NCBI GenBank assembly: GCA_001972305.1
Contig: BDDD01003364.1
Span: 1 to 64,000 of the forward strand
Source of the DNA: Cephalotus follicularis
Lineage: Eukaryota; Streptophyta; Magnoliopsida; Oxalidales; Cephalotaceae
DNA length: 64,000 bases
Direction of reading: 5' to 3'
The notes beneath the pieces were generated by a model. The model had not been told where the DNA came from. It did not search any database and saw only the letters and a program-made list of their open reading frames with translations. Each line of letters begins with the position of its first letter. The stretch's first letter is position 1. Both the position numbers and the translations under genes were made by a program. This document shows positions 35,771-47,956 of the stretch, piece after piece.

Positions 35771-38170
35771 CCTGTTACCGAAAAACACAAGGCAAAACAT
35801 GGTAGATGTCATTGGGTTCATTAGAGCCTTCAAAGAGAAAACCATATTTCTCCAGCGTTGTAGAAACCATGCCTGACCTCCTCTCCTTGAGGAGTGTCTT
35901 ACTGAGAGTCCATCTCAGGCTGGGAACCTTCCCCAACTTTGTTTCTAGAGGTTTCGACCTTTAATTCCTTATCCTCTTGTGGTCTTTACCCAGTGGAAAC
36001 TCTCTCAGTTCCACCATGCTCCCACTGCTCCCTGTCAGCAAGTATTCCTATTTCTAGGAATGTGACAATACGCGATACAAACACTTTTTGATCACTGGGA
36101 TGGTAAAAGCAGTATTCCTTAGTTTCCTAAGGATACCCCACAAAACCGGTATCGATCCGCTCACGCCTCCAGCTTAGAAGGCTTTCTCCTTCTCACATAA
36201 GCCAGACAGCCCTTAAACCCTCAAATGGTTTAGACTGAGTTTCCTCCTTTTAAATCACCTCTTGTGTAATGGAGGGGACAGATTTCAAAGGGAATCCAAT
36301 TTAGGATACGGGCTGCCAACTGCAGTGCATAACCTCTAAATGAGTTCAGAAGATCCGTAAAAATACATCATGGTCCTGTTCCTCCATATCGGACACACCA
36401 TCTCCTGTGGTGTTCCTAGAGGGGTCCATAGAGAGAGAATTCCATTATCATCTTCATAACCAAGTAATTCAATAAACAGCTATTTAGTTCCCCAGTCAGA
36501 GTGTAATGCTTTAATGGGTCTACCTATTTGCTTTTCTACTTCTAGTCTAAATTCCTTGACACTCTCAAAGAATTTGGACTTGTGTTTCATCTCAGAAACA
36601 CGAACCCTTACAATGATAAATCATCGGTGAAGGTCATGAAGTACAGAAAATCTCCACTAGCATTGACTGATATATGTCAGCAGACAGGGTATGGACAATC
36701 TCAAGTATGTCCCCTACCCTTTCTCTCACCTGGAGAGAAGGAGATTTGCTCATCATACCAATCAAACAAAGTATACACGTAGGAAAGAACTCCCCGTCCT
36801 GGATGTACTAAAGCACATCCTTAACCTTATGTGTTAGTCTAGCCTCGCTAGGATGACCTAATCTACAATGCTATATGTATGAGGGGTTTATATAATCATT
36901 CTCTCATTTGTCTTTTACCATTAGTTCCCCTTTTGAAAAGTTAAGCAATTTGTTGATTAGTATCTAGAACATTAATCCCATGTTCTGTGTGCTCCTCACA
37001 CATTTGAACATTTTCATGTATAAGACTACATGTAAATGTAGAAATGAGCTCCCAGCTCTTCTTATGCAGTAAAGAAATGAAACAATCATTTCTTATAAGG
37101 ACCGCTACAAAGTAGCTTGGATCATGTTCAAAAATACAATCATTTACAAATTCAAAAATGCCTATATAAAAATGTGTGGATTACCGATCCATCACAAAGT
37201 CATAAGTCCAACTCGTCTTCAGCTCCCGGCTGTCTAGCCTATCTTAGGTTCTGCCAAGAGTTACAAACGTTAATCTCACAACCTGAGTCAACAATCCAAG
37301 TTGAATTAACATTATAAGCTAGAAAAGACTCAATTAGGAGAGTACCTTACACCGAGGTATCTCCTGATGTGGACTTCAGGAACTTATCACAAAGTGATCT
37401 CCTATGCCCTTTGCTTCTCACAATAGAAGCAAGCATTCTCATTAAAAAGCCGATGGATCCTAGTCTAGATAGCTTCCCAAACCACCCTGTGTGGTTCCTT
37501 CCCTTTCTTTCTTATGGGCTCCATGGGCTCCTTGCCCTTGCCTTTGGACTTGAACTTTTTAGGTCCACCCCAGTCGGGTTTGTCTAGGAAGAAGTGGATG
37601 GTTTTATCATCATGTTAGACTTGGACCTCCCATGGTCCATGTCAGCTTCAGCCATACGAAGCATCTCCAATAACTAGGATAGATCACAATCCACCTTGTT
37701 GATGTGAAAATTCGTGATGAAATGGGAGTGTAAGCATGGGAGGGAGGACAACAAAAGATCGGTGTAGAAACCATTGTGGATGATTAGATCTAACTAAGCC
37801 AACTGCTCTATGAAATCTATCATCTTCAATCCATGAGCATGGACTGAAGAACCCTCTGCCATGTTCATCCAGAAAAGATGTCGAGAGAGGTGAAACCTCT
37901 GAATCGTCGACCTTGCACCATACAACTCCTTCACATGAAGAAGTATGGCTCCCAAGGTGTCCAACTGCTTATGTTGTCATTACAATTGCGAGACCATACC
38001 CGTAATTGCTAAGCAAAACGTTTGTTGGTCATCGTCCAAACGCTTGGCCATTTAGACCTTGTGTTCCTCTATTGGATGTGCTCCCATTTTAGGGGTAGTC
38101 TCAGTCATCACATGATGGAGTTACATGCTCGTGAGTACTTAGCATAATTTACGCTGCCAGTTAAGAAAAT
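35771..38170 (-). pseudogene. Large copia element: gag and integrase C-terminal remnants
   Basis: Read from 38170 down. Gag (about 38110-37620) shows LLHVKELYGARS, MAEGSSVHAHGLKMIDFIEQL and a LLEMLRMAEA block, a clear copia gag. The nucleocapsid knuckle near 37430-37390 keeps CFYC, followed after a one-base shift by KGHRRSLC. About 37350-36500 holds decayed protease and integrase core with many stops. The integrase C-terminus (36480-36060) includes a WGYAL-equivalent and a VWGC-equivalent region. The link region ends at 35771 with LPCVF, where chromovirus B interrupts. Most of the N-terminal half of reverse transcriptase is missing between about 35840 and 35771. Confidence 0.72.
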
Positions 38171-40353
38171 TTGGATCATCGAGCTTGAATTATTTTATTC
38201 CAGGAATTTGTGCAATAACAGTGCATACTGATATTGTTTGAAATCGCAGATATATGATTCTAGCAACCGATAAGAGGAAACAAGAGAGTTTATTTAGCAG
38301 ATTATTCAATTCTATGTTATTACCATAACCCTTGGTCATTCGAAGTTATGGCTCCTCCCACTATTCTAATCGTATCACACACCTCCACATGTGGAATTCG
38401 GGAAGCCCCGCTTCCTAGTGGGGATCGGAATCTATTTCGCATATTATGGCCTCTGCTATTGGCAAGACAAACCATAATACCAAATAGGTAGGCTTTAAAG
38501 GCCGATTTGCATTAGGGCCTTGCCCTTCAAATGCAAGATCCGATACATCATTCGGCATCCCAACCCATACAGTCTCATGCTAGGGCACGACAGATAGTAT
38601 GACCTCGGTATAAGTCCGTACCCACAGCCCTCAAAGAAATTAACCAGTTGTGATATCCACCAGTGGGTTGGTCAGAATGCCAAAACTTAGTTATTTCCTC
38701 TCAGTGCACCTTGCACTGAAATTTAGTAGAAATGGTCATACGGGGGACCTCTGCTAGGGCAGTGATATCCCCAATATATCCATACTAGTAAACTAAGGGA
38801 TGGAAGGCAAACGGCGGAGCACCCATGTGCTCAGATCGCTTATGGACTTATTATTATCAAGATTGGAGGAATTTTGGGTCTCACATTTTATTTATTAGCC
38901 ATAGCCGTTATTAGATAAATTTTATCTTCAAATGCCATTTGATAACGGCTTATTTATGCTTGGTCGTGATTGGAAAAAATAAAATTTCATCCATCTCATG
39001 CAGCCTAGAAAATGGCCTGGCTAGGGACTTAACTTATCTATGTGATCACGTGTGCCAAACGTGACCACCAGGTCTTCTATTTGATACGAAATTTAAACTC
39101 TACTTTATTACACATTACACCATGCATACATGGTCTTCAATTGGTCTTGCATTTTTCTTGATCTCATTTTCATGCTCCATTGTATTCAAATTAAAAATAA
39201 ATACAACCCTAGTATCTATAAAAATTAATAATACAATAAATGCGGAAGAAGCAAATTATTCTACACTAAAAATAATGAACGAGAAAAAGTTATGGCACGC
39301 GCAGGATGCCCTTTTACAAATCAAATGATAAACCATGACAATAAAGCATTTAAATTTCATCCATAGAAGAAATCTAGAAGCTAGGTCTAGTCCCCAGTCT
39401 ACCAGCATGCATAAGAAATTCAAAAAATATATACGTTATATTTAATAAATAAACACGTTACATTTTAAATGCTTAGTGGCATTTTGGTAATTAACGCCAA
39501 TGTTAAAACCCGACTCCCACTAGATTAATGAAAACCTAGTATACTCATATGTAGTTTCCAACTACATCAAATTCGTGGACGAACCATGAATTGAAAGTGA
39601 GAAATAATGCATTGAAGAAAAAAAAAATTAATGAATATTTTAATGCAATATTTTTGGTGACACGTTACACAGTATCATGTCCAAATCTCTATCTAAATCA
39701 CTCCGGTCTATGCCTATCCCATAAATATTAGTTCCATTAGTTTACAGTGCGAAAACCGCACTGGAAAAACTATCAGAAGCTTTCCATAAGCTTCCCAGAA
39801 ACTTATATTAATAATATAATTCATTATTTTGGAAATTGTCAATAAGGTGCTGTAGAAACTGCAAGTGTCATAGCATACAATGCTGGACACTCATCATAGA
39901 ATTCTGACACTTAAATTTCCAGTAACCATTATAACAAACTATTATGATCACCACCAGATAGACTGCACTGAAACAAGTGCAGAAAAACTGTGCGGAAAAT
40001 CAGCACATTCCAGCTATTTAAAAAACATATTTTTATGGCACTTTGAACCTCTCGTTCAATGATTAATTTAAGTCCGTTTGAGATCCCGAGCACTACACCG
40101 GGATGCTTGAATGCTCCCTAGCATCATAAAAACTCAATGTAGTTTTCTTTGGTTCATCATACAATCCATTTAACTAGTCTTACCACACAAGTTCAACATA
40201 AACAGAAAAATTCAATTTAGAATGCCATCAGCCTGAATCTCCAATTTCTCTGTTGTTCACTTTAGGGTTTGGGGTCAAATTTCGGCCAAGGGACAAAGTC
40301 CCCTTGACATGCCACTAGACATCTAAATATGGAACAATTATTTCCAATTAGAG
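38171..40353 (-). other. Long leader of the large copia element
   Basis: About 2.2 kb lies between the primer site and gag. I see no domain in it. It contains a mixed block (38340-38830), then AT-rich sequence. It is unusually long for a copia leader and could hide a further decayed insertion, but no terminal repeats were found. Confidence 0.4.
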
Positions 40354-40365
40354 GCTCTGATACCA
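40354..40365 (-). other. Primer binding site of the large copia element
   Basis: On the + strand gctctgatacca, so on the - strand TGGTATCAGAGC, two bases from the end of the 5' LTR at 40368. It fixes the orientation of the element and identifies 40368-43001 as the 5' LTR. Confidence 0.85.
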
Positions 40366-40367
40366 CT

Positions 40368-43001
40368 TGTTGGAAATTTGGAAGGCAGCGCAAGAAATGC
40401 ATTTCAGGCATATAGGGTTTAGGGTGACTAATTTTAAAATTTTGATTCCTGCAAAGGAATCACCCATAACCTTTGCCATAAAATGTCCCAATTAAGTCCA
40501 ATGATCACTAATTGGACTATTAAAAGTCACCATGTCAGGTTCTAAGCAAGGGAAAGTGCAGGTGGATTAGGGTTACACAAACCCTAAAATCGGCTTGCAA
40601 CCAAAATTGGAATTAGGGTGCACACATACCCTAATTCAATTCCACCACGACTCTAATCCTAGAGGCCTAACCCTAAGGGTTTAATATCACATTAAAAAAA
40701 TTCTACGACAGTAGTGGAGCATTACAAATACATATCAAAATTCGGCCTCAATGCCAAAAGGAATTAGGGTTCAACACAAACCCAAATTCTAGCTCCACCT
40801 TAACACATATCCTATACCCTAACCCTAAGGGTATCATTCCCACTTGGAAGGAGCTAGGGTTTCGGCCACACATAGAAATCATAACAAACTACATATAATA
40901 ACAAACTCTAAAGCCATAGCACCAACACACACACTGCAAACTCAAAGGAACAAAAGATTAGAAAGAAATATGAATACCTTTTTCTTTGCTCCTACACTTT
41001 TGGTGTGTTCTTTTCCTTTGAGCTCCAAGAAATCCATCTTCACAAAATGTCCTCCCATAGGCATGGATAAGGCTTTATAGGAAGGGATTTTTTCTGGTTC
41101 TAAGCTCCTAGAAAAATCTAAACAATGAAGGTAGAGATAAGGAGGTATCTCCACCATCAAAGTTGTTTAGGAAGGTGAGAGGAGAATTGTTTTGGCTTCT
41201 CTCTTCAAGAACAATCAAGTTCATGAACACCACTCATGGTGAAAGCTTCCTCACGGACATGGAGAAAGTAAGAGAGAAAAGAGAGAGACGGCACCCTTGA
41301 GGAGAAGATGATAGAAGACTTGATGTGTTGAATTTTAATTAAATGAATTCACTTGTCTTACTTTTGTGTGCATGCCGTGTGCATGTGTGAAGATTAACTA
41401 ATATCTCCACACATTTTATTCTTTCAACCAATGAGAGAATAAAACATACACACATAATCATCTCTCACAAGAAGGGGCCGGCCTTATGAAGCTTCAAGAG
41501 CAAACTTGGGATTACTTAGGCATTAAGAAATGTTGACTAAGTCCAACCTTCTAGAATGCTTAGAATCCAACCAATTTTGTAACTAAGTTACATTATGGCA
41601 CAATGGGGCATTAGGGTTTGGCCAAGCAACATAAATTCTAGGGTTGGACCTAAATACCCAAATGCACTATCTCTGCAAGAATTATTAATAATTCAAAAAT
41701 AACCAAAATAGCCCTCGGCCCGGAATGATCTATTTATGGTGCAGCTAGAATTCACTTCCTCATAAATGAATAAAGCCCAGCAAAATAGGTATTCACTGTC
41801 CAAGTAACACCACCGAGGTGTCATCCATTCACTAAATGACATGTGCCTCACACATGTCAACATGTTCCAAAATGAGGTGGGACCCGAAAGCCCGGTTGGA
41901 TCCCGGTACGACTATAAGTTTCCCAGCACATCCCGAGAGCTCTGGTACGACCACTCTAATAGTTTCCGACTATCAGAATGACCCCAGTATGATTCTTATC
42001 ATCCCATGGATCCATGGAATTACCCATGTCTATATGTCAACATCCGGTTAACCAGTACTTTATCCAGTGAACGGCATATGTGTCATGTATCCTACGTCAT
42101 ACTTGGCTCCGATGGCTACCTAAGGTTCGGAATAATGTCACCCCTAGGTAAAGTCGCGATAACTATAAATTCATGTACACACTGAGACTATTGGCAGACC
42201 TCCCCAGAAAACTCGATTCTATTCTGTCGATACCTGATCAGGGTTTTAAGTCTACAATGGACATAAATAATATAGAGCCGGTCACCCTCATACAGGTGTG
42301 ACGATCCCATATCGCGCACTCGCCCATACATCTCGATGAAGCTCCCACAAGGCCCAAAGACAAACCTTTTTCTAGCACGTGGCTAGTGTTGGGGAAGACA
42401 GAAATCAAAGCCAAGCAGTTACAACACAATGCATGCCAACCGCTCAGGTCTAAGGACACAATGTAGCTCACGAATGGTCTACTAGTCACGATAGACTATA
42501 CACTACCGAGACTATAGGAATCCTATTGACATAGGTATGACTTTCAAAATAGGTTTCCTATGGTGGGTCTGTTCAGTCTCATGCTACCTAGCACAAACCC
42601 CGCATCAGCTTTAGGGTAAACCCAAATGGCAATGAGAGGATCCATCCTCCACTAAACTCGGGAGCAAGCATAATACGGAAAATCTTTACGGTTCATCAAT
42701 AGCCCTAATAAAGTGAACCTATGACTTGGAACGTTTTGTCATAAGGGAGTAAGGATCTCATTCTCATAACCCCTCAGGCATGAGATCTAACCCTTTTATC
42801 GACAGGGCACTATATGTGTACTCAGATGACATGGTGATCACCTGATCCATTTAAGATGGTTTGAGATATACATATAGCGGGTTGCCATTTACTACAGAAA
42901 TATGAACATAAACATGAAACAGAATTTAGATTGTATAAATGGAGAGTGTATATACAAGTATAAAGCCATCTCATGGCATGCAGGGACACCCCACTCTAAC
43001 T
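40368..43001 (-). repeat. 5' LTR of the large copia element (2634 bp)
   Basis: It is an uninterrupted copy of the LTR that LTR F splits at 10443. It begins tgttggaaattt on the + strand. The last base before the duplication (43001) is t, where the other copy has a, so its TG start on the - strand has changed to AG. Confidence 0.88.
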
Positions 43002-44185
43002 TATGACTGCCGAGGAAATATATACTTGGAATATTTAGTCCACTTTGTCTAGAGAAGATCCTGATAAGATATGCCACACTTTTAACATTCCTAACGTTGT
43101 GCACATATACGTTCCTTTAAAAAATAAAAGGGGCCTCGATCCGCTTTATGTAGATTTTTCCCTGTTACATAGAGGCCCTTAGGTCGGGGCTGTGATTCCC
43201 TATCCCCAACTTCATTTACTTGATTTTAGATTTCTATGAGATCCACCCCAGCCATCTAGCTCCTAATTCGTGGAGATTCGTTATCAGTTTCCTATGTCTT
43301 TGCAAGATCGTTGGAGCTGAACCTTCAGTTATCCTCTTTGATATTTATTCAATCTCGCCAAGCATCCTAACAAATCAGGGGGTTGGTTTTATTTTAAGAA
43401 TCACCCCCGTTTGCCGTGTCTTCTGGGTGAATTCCCCGATTCCATCAAAGGATGGAAAAACCAGTTCTTTCACCCCAAGGGGGTGAGTGGATGCAAAGGA
43501 CCTCGTCCTTGAAACATTTATTCGACAATAAAAAAGAACAAGCTTCCTTTCTTATCCAAGTCTTACTATAAGGATCGGGAAAAGTTGTTGGAAAAGACTA
43601 GCCCCTGCGGAGTAAAGATCTTGGTTTTGTTGAAAGAACCCAATCTAGCACTCCTTGGATTGAGTCCTCTCCTTGTTCTAAAAGGCTATCGAGGTGACTA
43701 TCATTCTATCATGTTTCCTGATGTAGATTCTTTACTTTTGCAGAGCGGGTTAAGATGGATGAATATATTCTCCTTTTGTACAACACAGAAATGGACAAAT
43801 CTGAGAATTCTAAGGGTCCTAGCTCTTCAGTGGAATGTAAAGCTCCCACCTGCCATTCACAAGGAGATAAATATAAGAATCAAAATTCTCGTGTTGAGAC
43901 TGGGAGGTCTTCTGCTCCCAGTGAGGCTGCCCCTATTCCACGAGTTGGAGAGAAAAGACGTAGGGTTGGCCCTAATATCAAAGTCACTTAGCGTCAGATT
44001 TCTCCAGAGGAGACTCAAAGGGAGAAAGCCATTATACCCAAGGCCGCTGATCTCTGGAGTCCTCCTCTGTTAGTTTAGAGGAATGAGTTAACACTTTATT
44101 CTACTGATACTACCATTCAGCTAAGCCATATGGTCCTTCTTCCCGAGGATTTTAAGCTTTACGAAGAACATTCCTGCAGCCAAAT

Positions 44186-46574
44186 TGTAATGCCCCTGAT
44201 CAGAGTTCACTTTAAGCTCATGTTTAGCATAAAAATGTATGATTTTAATGATTTATTTATTATATTTTTATGCTTGGAATAGACTACTGTGGTGGTGTTT
44301 ATTTGATTTTCAGGTATTATCTCATTATTGGGAAATAAAAGAAAATGAAGCTAAAACGTTACTTTTCGAGTTAAAGTGGTTTGAAGTCAACGATCGGTTA
44401 AAGAGTGCAACCACTTAAGCGAGAGAAGTCAAAATTTAAGGCTCAGAAGATATTGAATAACTTCGCCTAGGTTGGATAAATTATAACTAGTTTACGTTTC
44501 CCTGCGTTCGACCCGTTACTGCATGATCCGTGCACTTGCGGCTATAAATTTTAAAACATTCTTTTTACGTGAACAGCTCACAGCGAGCCTTGAGGAGTTG
44601 GTGCGTTACGTGGGGTGAACCAATTTACCTTTTAGCATTCTTGCCTAATGCTAACATAAATCATTAAATTCTCGTACTTTTCAACATGTTCCATAACCTT
44701 GAGTTCAAACTTCAAACATCATCATCTTATCTAAAGATATGCTAAACCATCACATTCATATCTTTTACATTTAAGCATCATTCGTCTTAAAACATTATAC
44801 AGGGGAAAAACATTATCTTATTACATTCCCAAAATCAGTTCATGCAAACACTATTGCATAGTACATTTTCTTTCTCAAGACTTCTTCTTATGAGCTTCTT
44901 CTAAAGCTCGCATCCTTCATTCAATCATTTCCTGAAAACATTTTATTTGAAACAACATTGAAAGGAATGGGCTTTAAATAGCCCAGCAAGGTTTTTCATA
45001 GTAAACATACTTTATGACATTCCATTTTATAGTTATAACACATTACCGGAACATTTCATAACATTTAATGTTTATAAACTTAATGAACCCTTTCACTCCG
45101 CTTCACCGGGGCATTGTGCACTCCCCGATTACTATCCTTACATCACATGCATGTCCGTGAGCATCTCGTTCCATTAGCATTAATCCATATCGGATTCATT
45201 TCCCTTGGATCTCAATCCAAGAGGGGTTCATTTCATTTCATTTCCTTTCACAATTCGTAAAGCATTTCTCTTCATTCGAGTAATTAACTCAAATGCATTC
45301 ATAAAACAGTCTTGCATAACATTTCTAAATCTTATATTTCATATAGAAGTAATCATTTTCAGAGAAAGCCTAAAAAAGTGACGTTAAAGTAGACATCTCA
45401 ACGATTACAGAAAACTAAAGTTCATATGATTCGGCTAAGAAATAAAACTGTTATGAATTTTTAAAGTCACTAGTTTCATATATCAGTAACACAAGAGCAG
45501 TAAAATAAAACATGGATTCTCGTCATGAATTCGATTTAATTTATAAAAGTACAAAACATAACAATTGAAGAAGACATCTTAAGGTTTCCAAAACATTAAA
45601 CCATTCTAAATTTTATCAAGAAATGGGAAAGATATGAATAAAAAAATATACTGTAAAATCTTAGAAAATAACACAGGAACTTTGATAAAAATGGGTATTG
45701 AATTTTCCTTACTTTGGTTTGATTTCCTTTTCTCATTCTCTTGCTGAATTCTCCTCTTCAATCTCAGCAGTCAACACTCTTTTCTCAGCTAAACCAACTG
45801 AATTAAATTCACAAACATGCATATATAGGCTGAGTTGCTTGGGGAGAAAGTTTCTCCCTCTCTCTTATGAGTCACCTCCTTTAGTTGCCCATGTGCTTAA
45901 TTCTACCAATCAAATGGTGACACTTGGCATACCAACATAAAATATCTGGTCTCTTCTCTCCTTGGCTTGACACTTGTCTTCTCATTAATATTAATTTACT
46001 CACTAAAAGACAAAAAGTCAGATTTGGCAACTGGTCTGCAGTCGAAAGCGTCGGCGCTTCACTTTCAAGCGTCGCCGCTTACGGGCTTTAACTGAGTTCT
46101 TCAATTTCCTCACCGGTCAAAGCGCTAACGCTTCACTTTAAAGCATCACCGCTTTCAGGACTCGTCTAGGTCAACTAAAATACTTGACTTCAAAGCGTCG
46201 AAGCTTACATTTAGGGCATTGTTAGTTACAACCAAGCACTGCCGCTTTCGTCGAAGCGTCGTTAGTTAGAGTAGTTTGTCCAACTTGAAAACCCTCTATT
46301 TTTAACCGGCATTAGAAGAGGTCCAAGTGTAGAAGGTTACTCTCAAAGCGTCACCGGTTTAATAAACCGTCGACGCTTAGGTGACTTTGTCTTGGCCTAT
46401 CGACGTGTGAAGCATCCATTTCGACGATTAATGCTAAGCGCTGACGCTTAAAGTACACCGTTGACACTTTATCCCCTATAAACTACGATTTCAACATAAC
46501 ACATGATGTCAACAAGATACCAAGTACAAGAACGTACTACTTAACATTATCATTCAAAATTTCTAGTCATTACA
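44186..46574 (-). mobile_element. Solo LTR E, gypsy type (2389 bp)
   Basis: The + strand runs from tgtaatgcccc to agtcattaca; the terminal heptamers tgtaatg/cattaca are perfect inverted repeats. The flanks caaat and caaac form a 4/5 duplication inside the PF04195-like gene. Read on the - strand the start TGTAATGACTAGAAATTT resembles the start of LTR C, and a ctatatatgc at about 45820-45832 is a candidate TATA box. There is no interior coding sequence. Confidence 0.78.
46041..46480 (-). repeat. AAGCGTCGnCGCTT word cluster in LTR E
   Basis: About ten to twelve copies occur in 440 bases, including aaagcgtcggcgctt, aagcgtcgccgctt, aagcgctaacgctt, aagcatcaccgctt, aagcgtcgaagctt, aaccgtcgacgctt and aagcgctgacgctt. 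Many are palindromic or nearly so. Spacing is irregular, about 20-60 bases. Confidence 0.72.
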
Positions 46575-46610
46575 CAAACCTGGGCTGTGATGGTCCAAAA
46601 TAGGATTATG

Positions 46611-46685
46611 GTAAGCTCAGTTTTGGTGTATTGGATAAGTGTCTCTTCATCTAATCGGATTTAACAACTGATGGTTTCTCTGTAG
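46611..46685 (+). other. Probable 75-bp GT-AG intron in the PF04195-like gene
   Basis: The donor gtaagctcag follows coding-like sequence and the acceptor ...ctctgtag precedes gtcactcaacag, which opens the coiled-coil part of the last piece. The stretch is pyrimidine-rich before the acceptor, as in plant introns. This indicates the gene was transcribed and spliced like a cellular gene before it decayed. Confidence 0.55.
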
Positions 46686-47507
46686 GTCACTCAACAGGAT
46701 TCTTTTATTCCATACAAGTTCCGTTCTCTCATTCCTGATCGCAAAGTCTTGAGGGAAAAGTGCAACAAGCTTGAGGAATAGAGGGATAAAGTCGAGAAGG
46801 CGGCCAAGGCTTCTGACAAAAGCTTGAGATCACCCTTACTGAGATTGATGCTTTGAAAAGTGAGCTAAGTTTTTCCAAGTCTTCACTAGGCTCTACCAAA
46901 TCCCAGAGGTGTTCTCTCTCAGCTTCTGTTTTTGAGCTAAGGTCAAAACTTGGGGTCGCTCCCCAAGAGGCCCGGGAAACTTTCAGGAGCTCCGAAGATT
47001 ACCAGAGAGAGCTCACCATTTTCTCTTTTCCTTTCTTTGATCGGGCGTGAAAATGGTACTAGAGTTGGTGAATGAAAAGTACCCTGATGCCACCTCAGCA
47101 AAGTTTCCGTTACGAAGGCCCTTCTTCGAAGCAAGGCCAAGAAAGCGACAGTGGCTTAAACCCCGGAAGGAAGAAAGGAAAGTGAATATTATGTGGACAG
47201 CTCAGAGTTTGGTAATGATTTTTGAAGTGAGAAGAATGGTGAGGGTGAAGATGGTGAGGATGCTCAGGTCAACGTCGTCGGGTTGGACGACACCGAAGAT
47301 GGTGAGGTAGAGGTTCCCAGTCGGGAAAAGGTCATCTATGAGGACAAAGCGACAGTGTGTAAAGTCAGTGCCCAAGACTGGGATGTTGAGGAAGCCCCCA
47401 CCAAGTGAACCGAGGGGGGATGTGTTTAGGATTTTTTTTTTAGGTTCCTAGTGACTCTTTGTACTTGGCCCATGAGGCCTCCTTTTGTAAGTACCAAACT
47501 TTTGATG

Positions 47508-47513
47508 AATAAA
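47508..47513 (+). terminator. Possible poly(A) signal of the PF04195-like gene
   Basis: aataaa lies 100 bases after the TGA stop at 47406, followed by T-rich sequence. This is a normal plant 3' end layout. The rest of 47409-47637 has no gene. Confidence 0.4.
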
Positions 47514-47800
47514 ATGGGTTTTTGCACATTATTTTTCTTTGTTTTTGTTGGATTTGGTTTGCAAAGAAACCCTAAGAGAAAAATCGGCTATGAATATAAA
47601 GTATGTTTCATAAATTTTCTCTACAAAACTAATCCATTGTAACGCCCGGAAATTTCATACAATGTATTATTATAATTTTTGATGTAATTTATCATAAATC
47701 AACGAGAAATGATGGAATGTCCATTTCTGGACAATGTTGCCTAATTGAGTAAGGATTGTAAAAGGTATTATGTCGTCTAAAAAGGGCTGAAAACAGCCTT

Positions 47801-47956
47801 AAGTGTCGATGCCTAATATTAGAGCGTCGACGCCAAGGGATACAATTTCGCACGTAAAACTCATGCACACAAAGCGTCGACGCCAAGTGATAGCGTCGAC
47901 GCCAATGTGTAAAATGATATAAGCGCTGGCGCTTAGAAGGAATCATCGACGCTTAA
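47801..47956 (+). repeat. LTR C word cluster 1 (AGCGTCGACGCC)
   Basis: Six copies: aagtgtcgatgcctaa, gagcgtcgacgccaa, aaagcgtcgacgccaag, tagcgtcgacgccaa, aagcgctggcgctta and atcatcgacgctta. It lies 160-320 bases into the LTR, upstream of the probable promoter. Confidence 0.75.

Larger units (their letters stand above)
8976..43001 (-). mobile_element. Large Ty1/copia element interrupted by three insertions
   Basis: The two LTRs are 8976-15413 (3' LTR, itself split by LTR F) and 40368-43001 (5' LTR). A 5-bp duplication tatga flanks the whole 34-kb block (8971-8975 and 43002-43006), which shows that everything between arrived in or within this element. Without LTRs F and G and chromovirus B the element is about 10.9 kb with 2.6-kb LTRs. 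On the - strand the order is LTR, primer site (40365-40354), long leader, gag, decayed zinc knuckle, integrase C-terminus, reverse transcriptase (partly deleted), RNase H, LTR. All coding parts are broken. Confidence 0.88.
2191..47408 (+). pseudogene. PF04195-like putative gypsy-type transposon protein, split in four
   Basis: Pieces are 2191-2268, 8843-8975, 43007-44185 and 46580-47408. They are separated by element A, the large copia element and solo LTR E; removing these with one copy of each target duplication keeps the reading frame at the first two junctions. The start is ATG 2191, opening a Ser-rich stretch, with a TAG at 2260 and a TGA at 8852. The segment 43425-43480 encodes FPDSIKGWKNQFF, matching the Gly-Trp-Lys block I associate with plant 'putative gypsy type transposon' proteins. 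A polar, Ser-rich region follows (43755-43990). After a 75-base intron the last piece (46686-47408) looks like coiled coil (EKCNKLEE, then Glu/Lys-rich), then an acidic tail, stopping at TGA 47406. Several stops and frameshifts make it non-functional. The family's role is not well established; it may be a gag-like protein of a non-autonomous element. Confidence 0.6.

Noticed and set aside
43585-44073. 162-codon frame on the + strand
   Set aside because: The better coding signal is the overlapping frame at 43755-43991, which continues past a stop with plausible sequence; the longer frame is Leu-rich shadow over most of its length, though its first 50 codons may belong to the PF04195-like gene after a frameshift.
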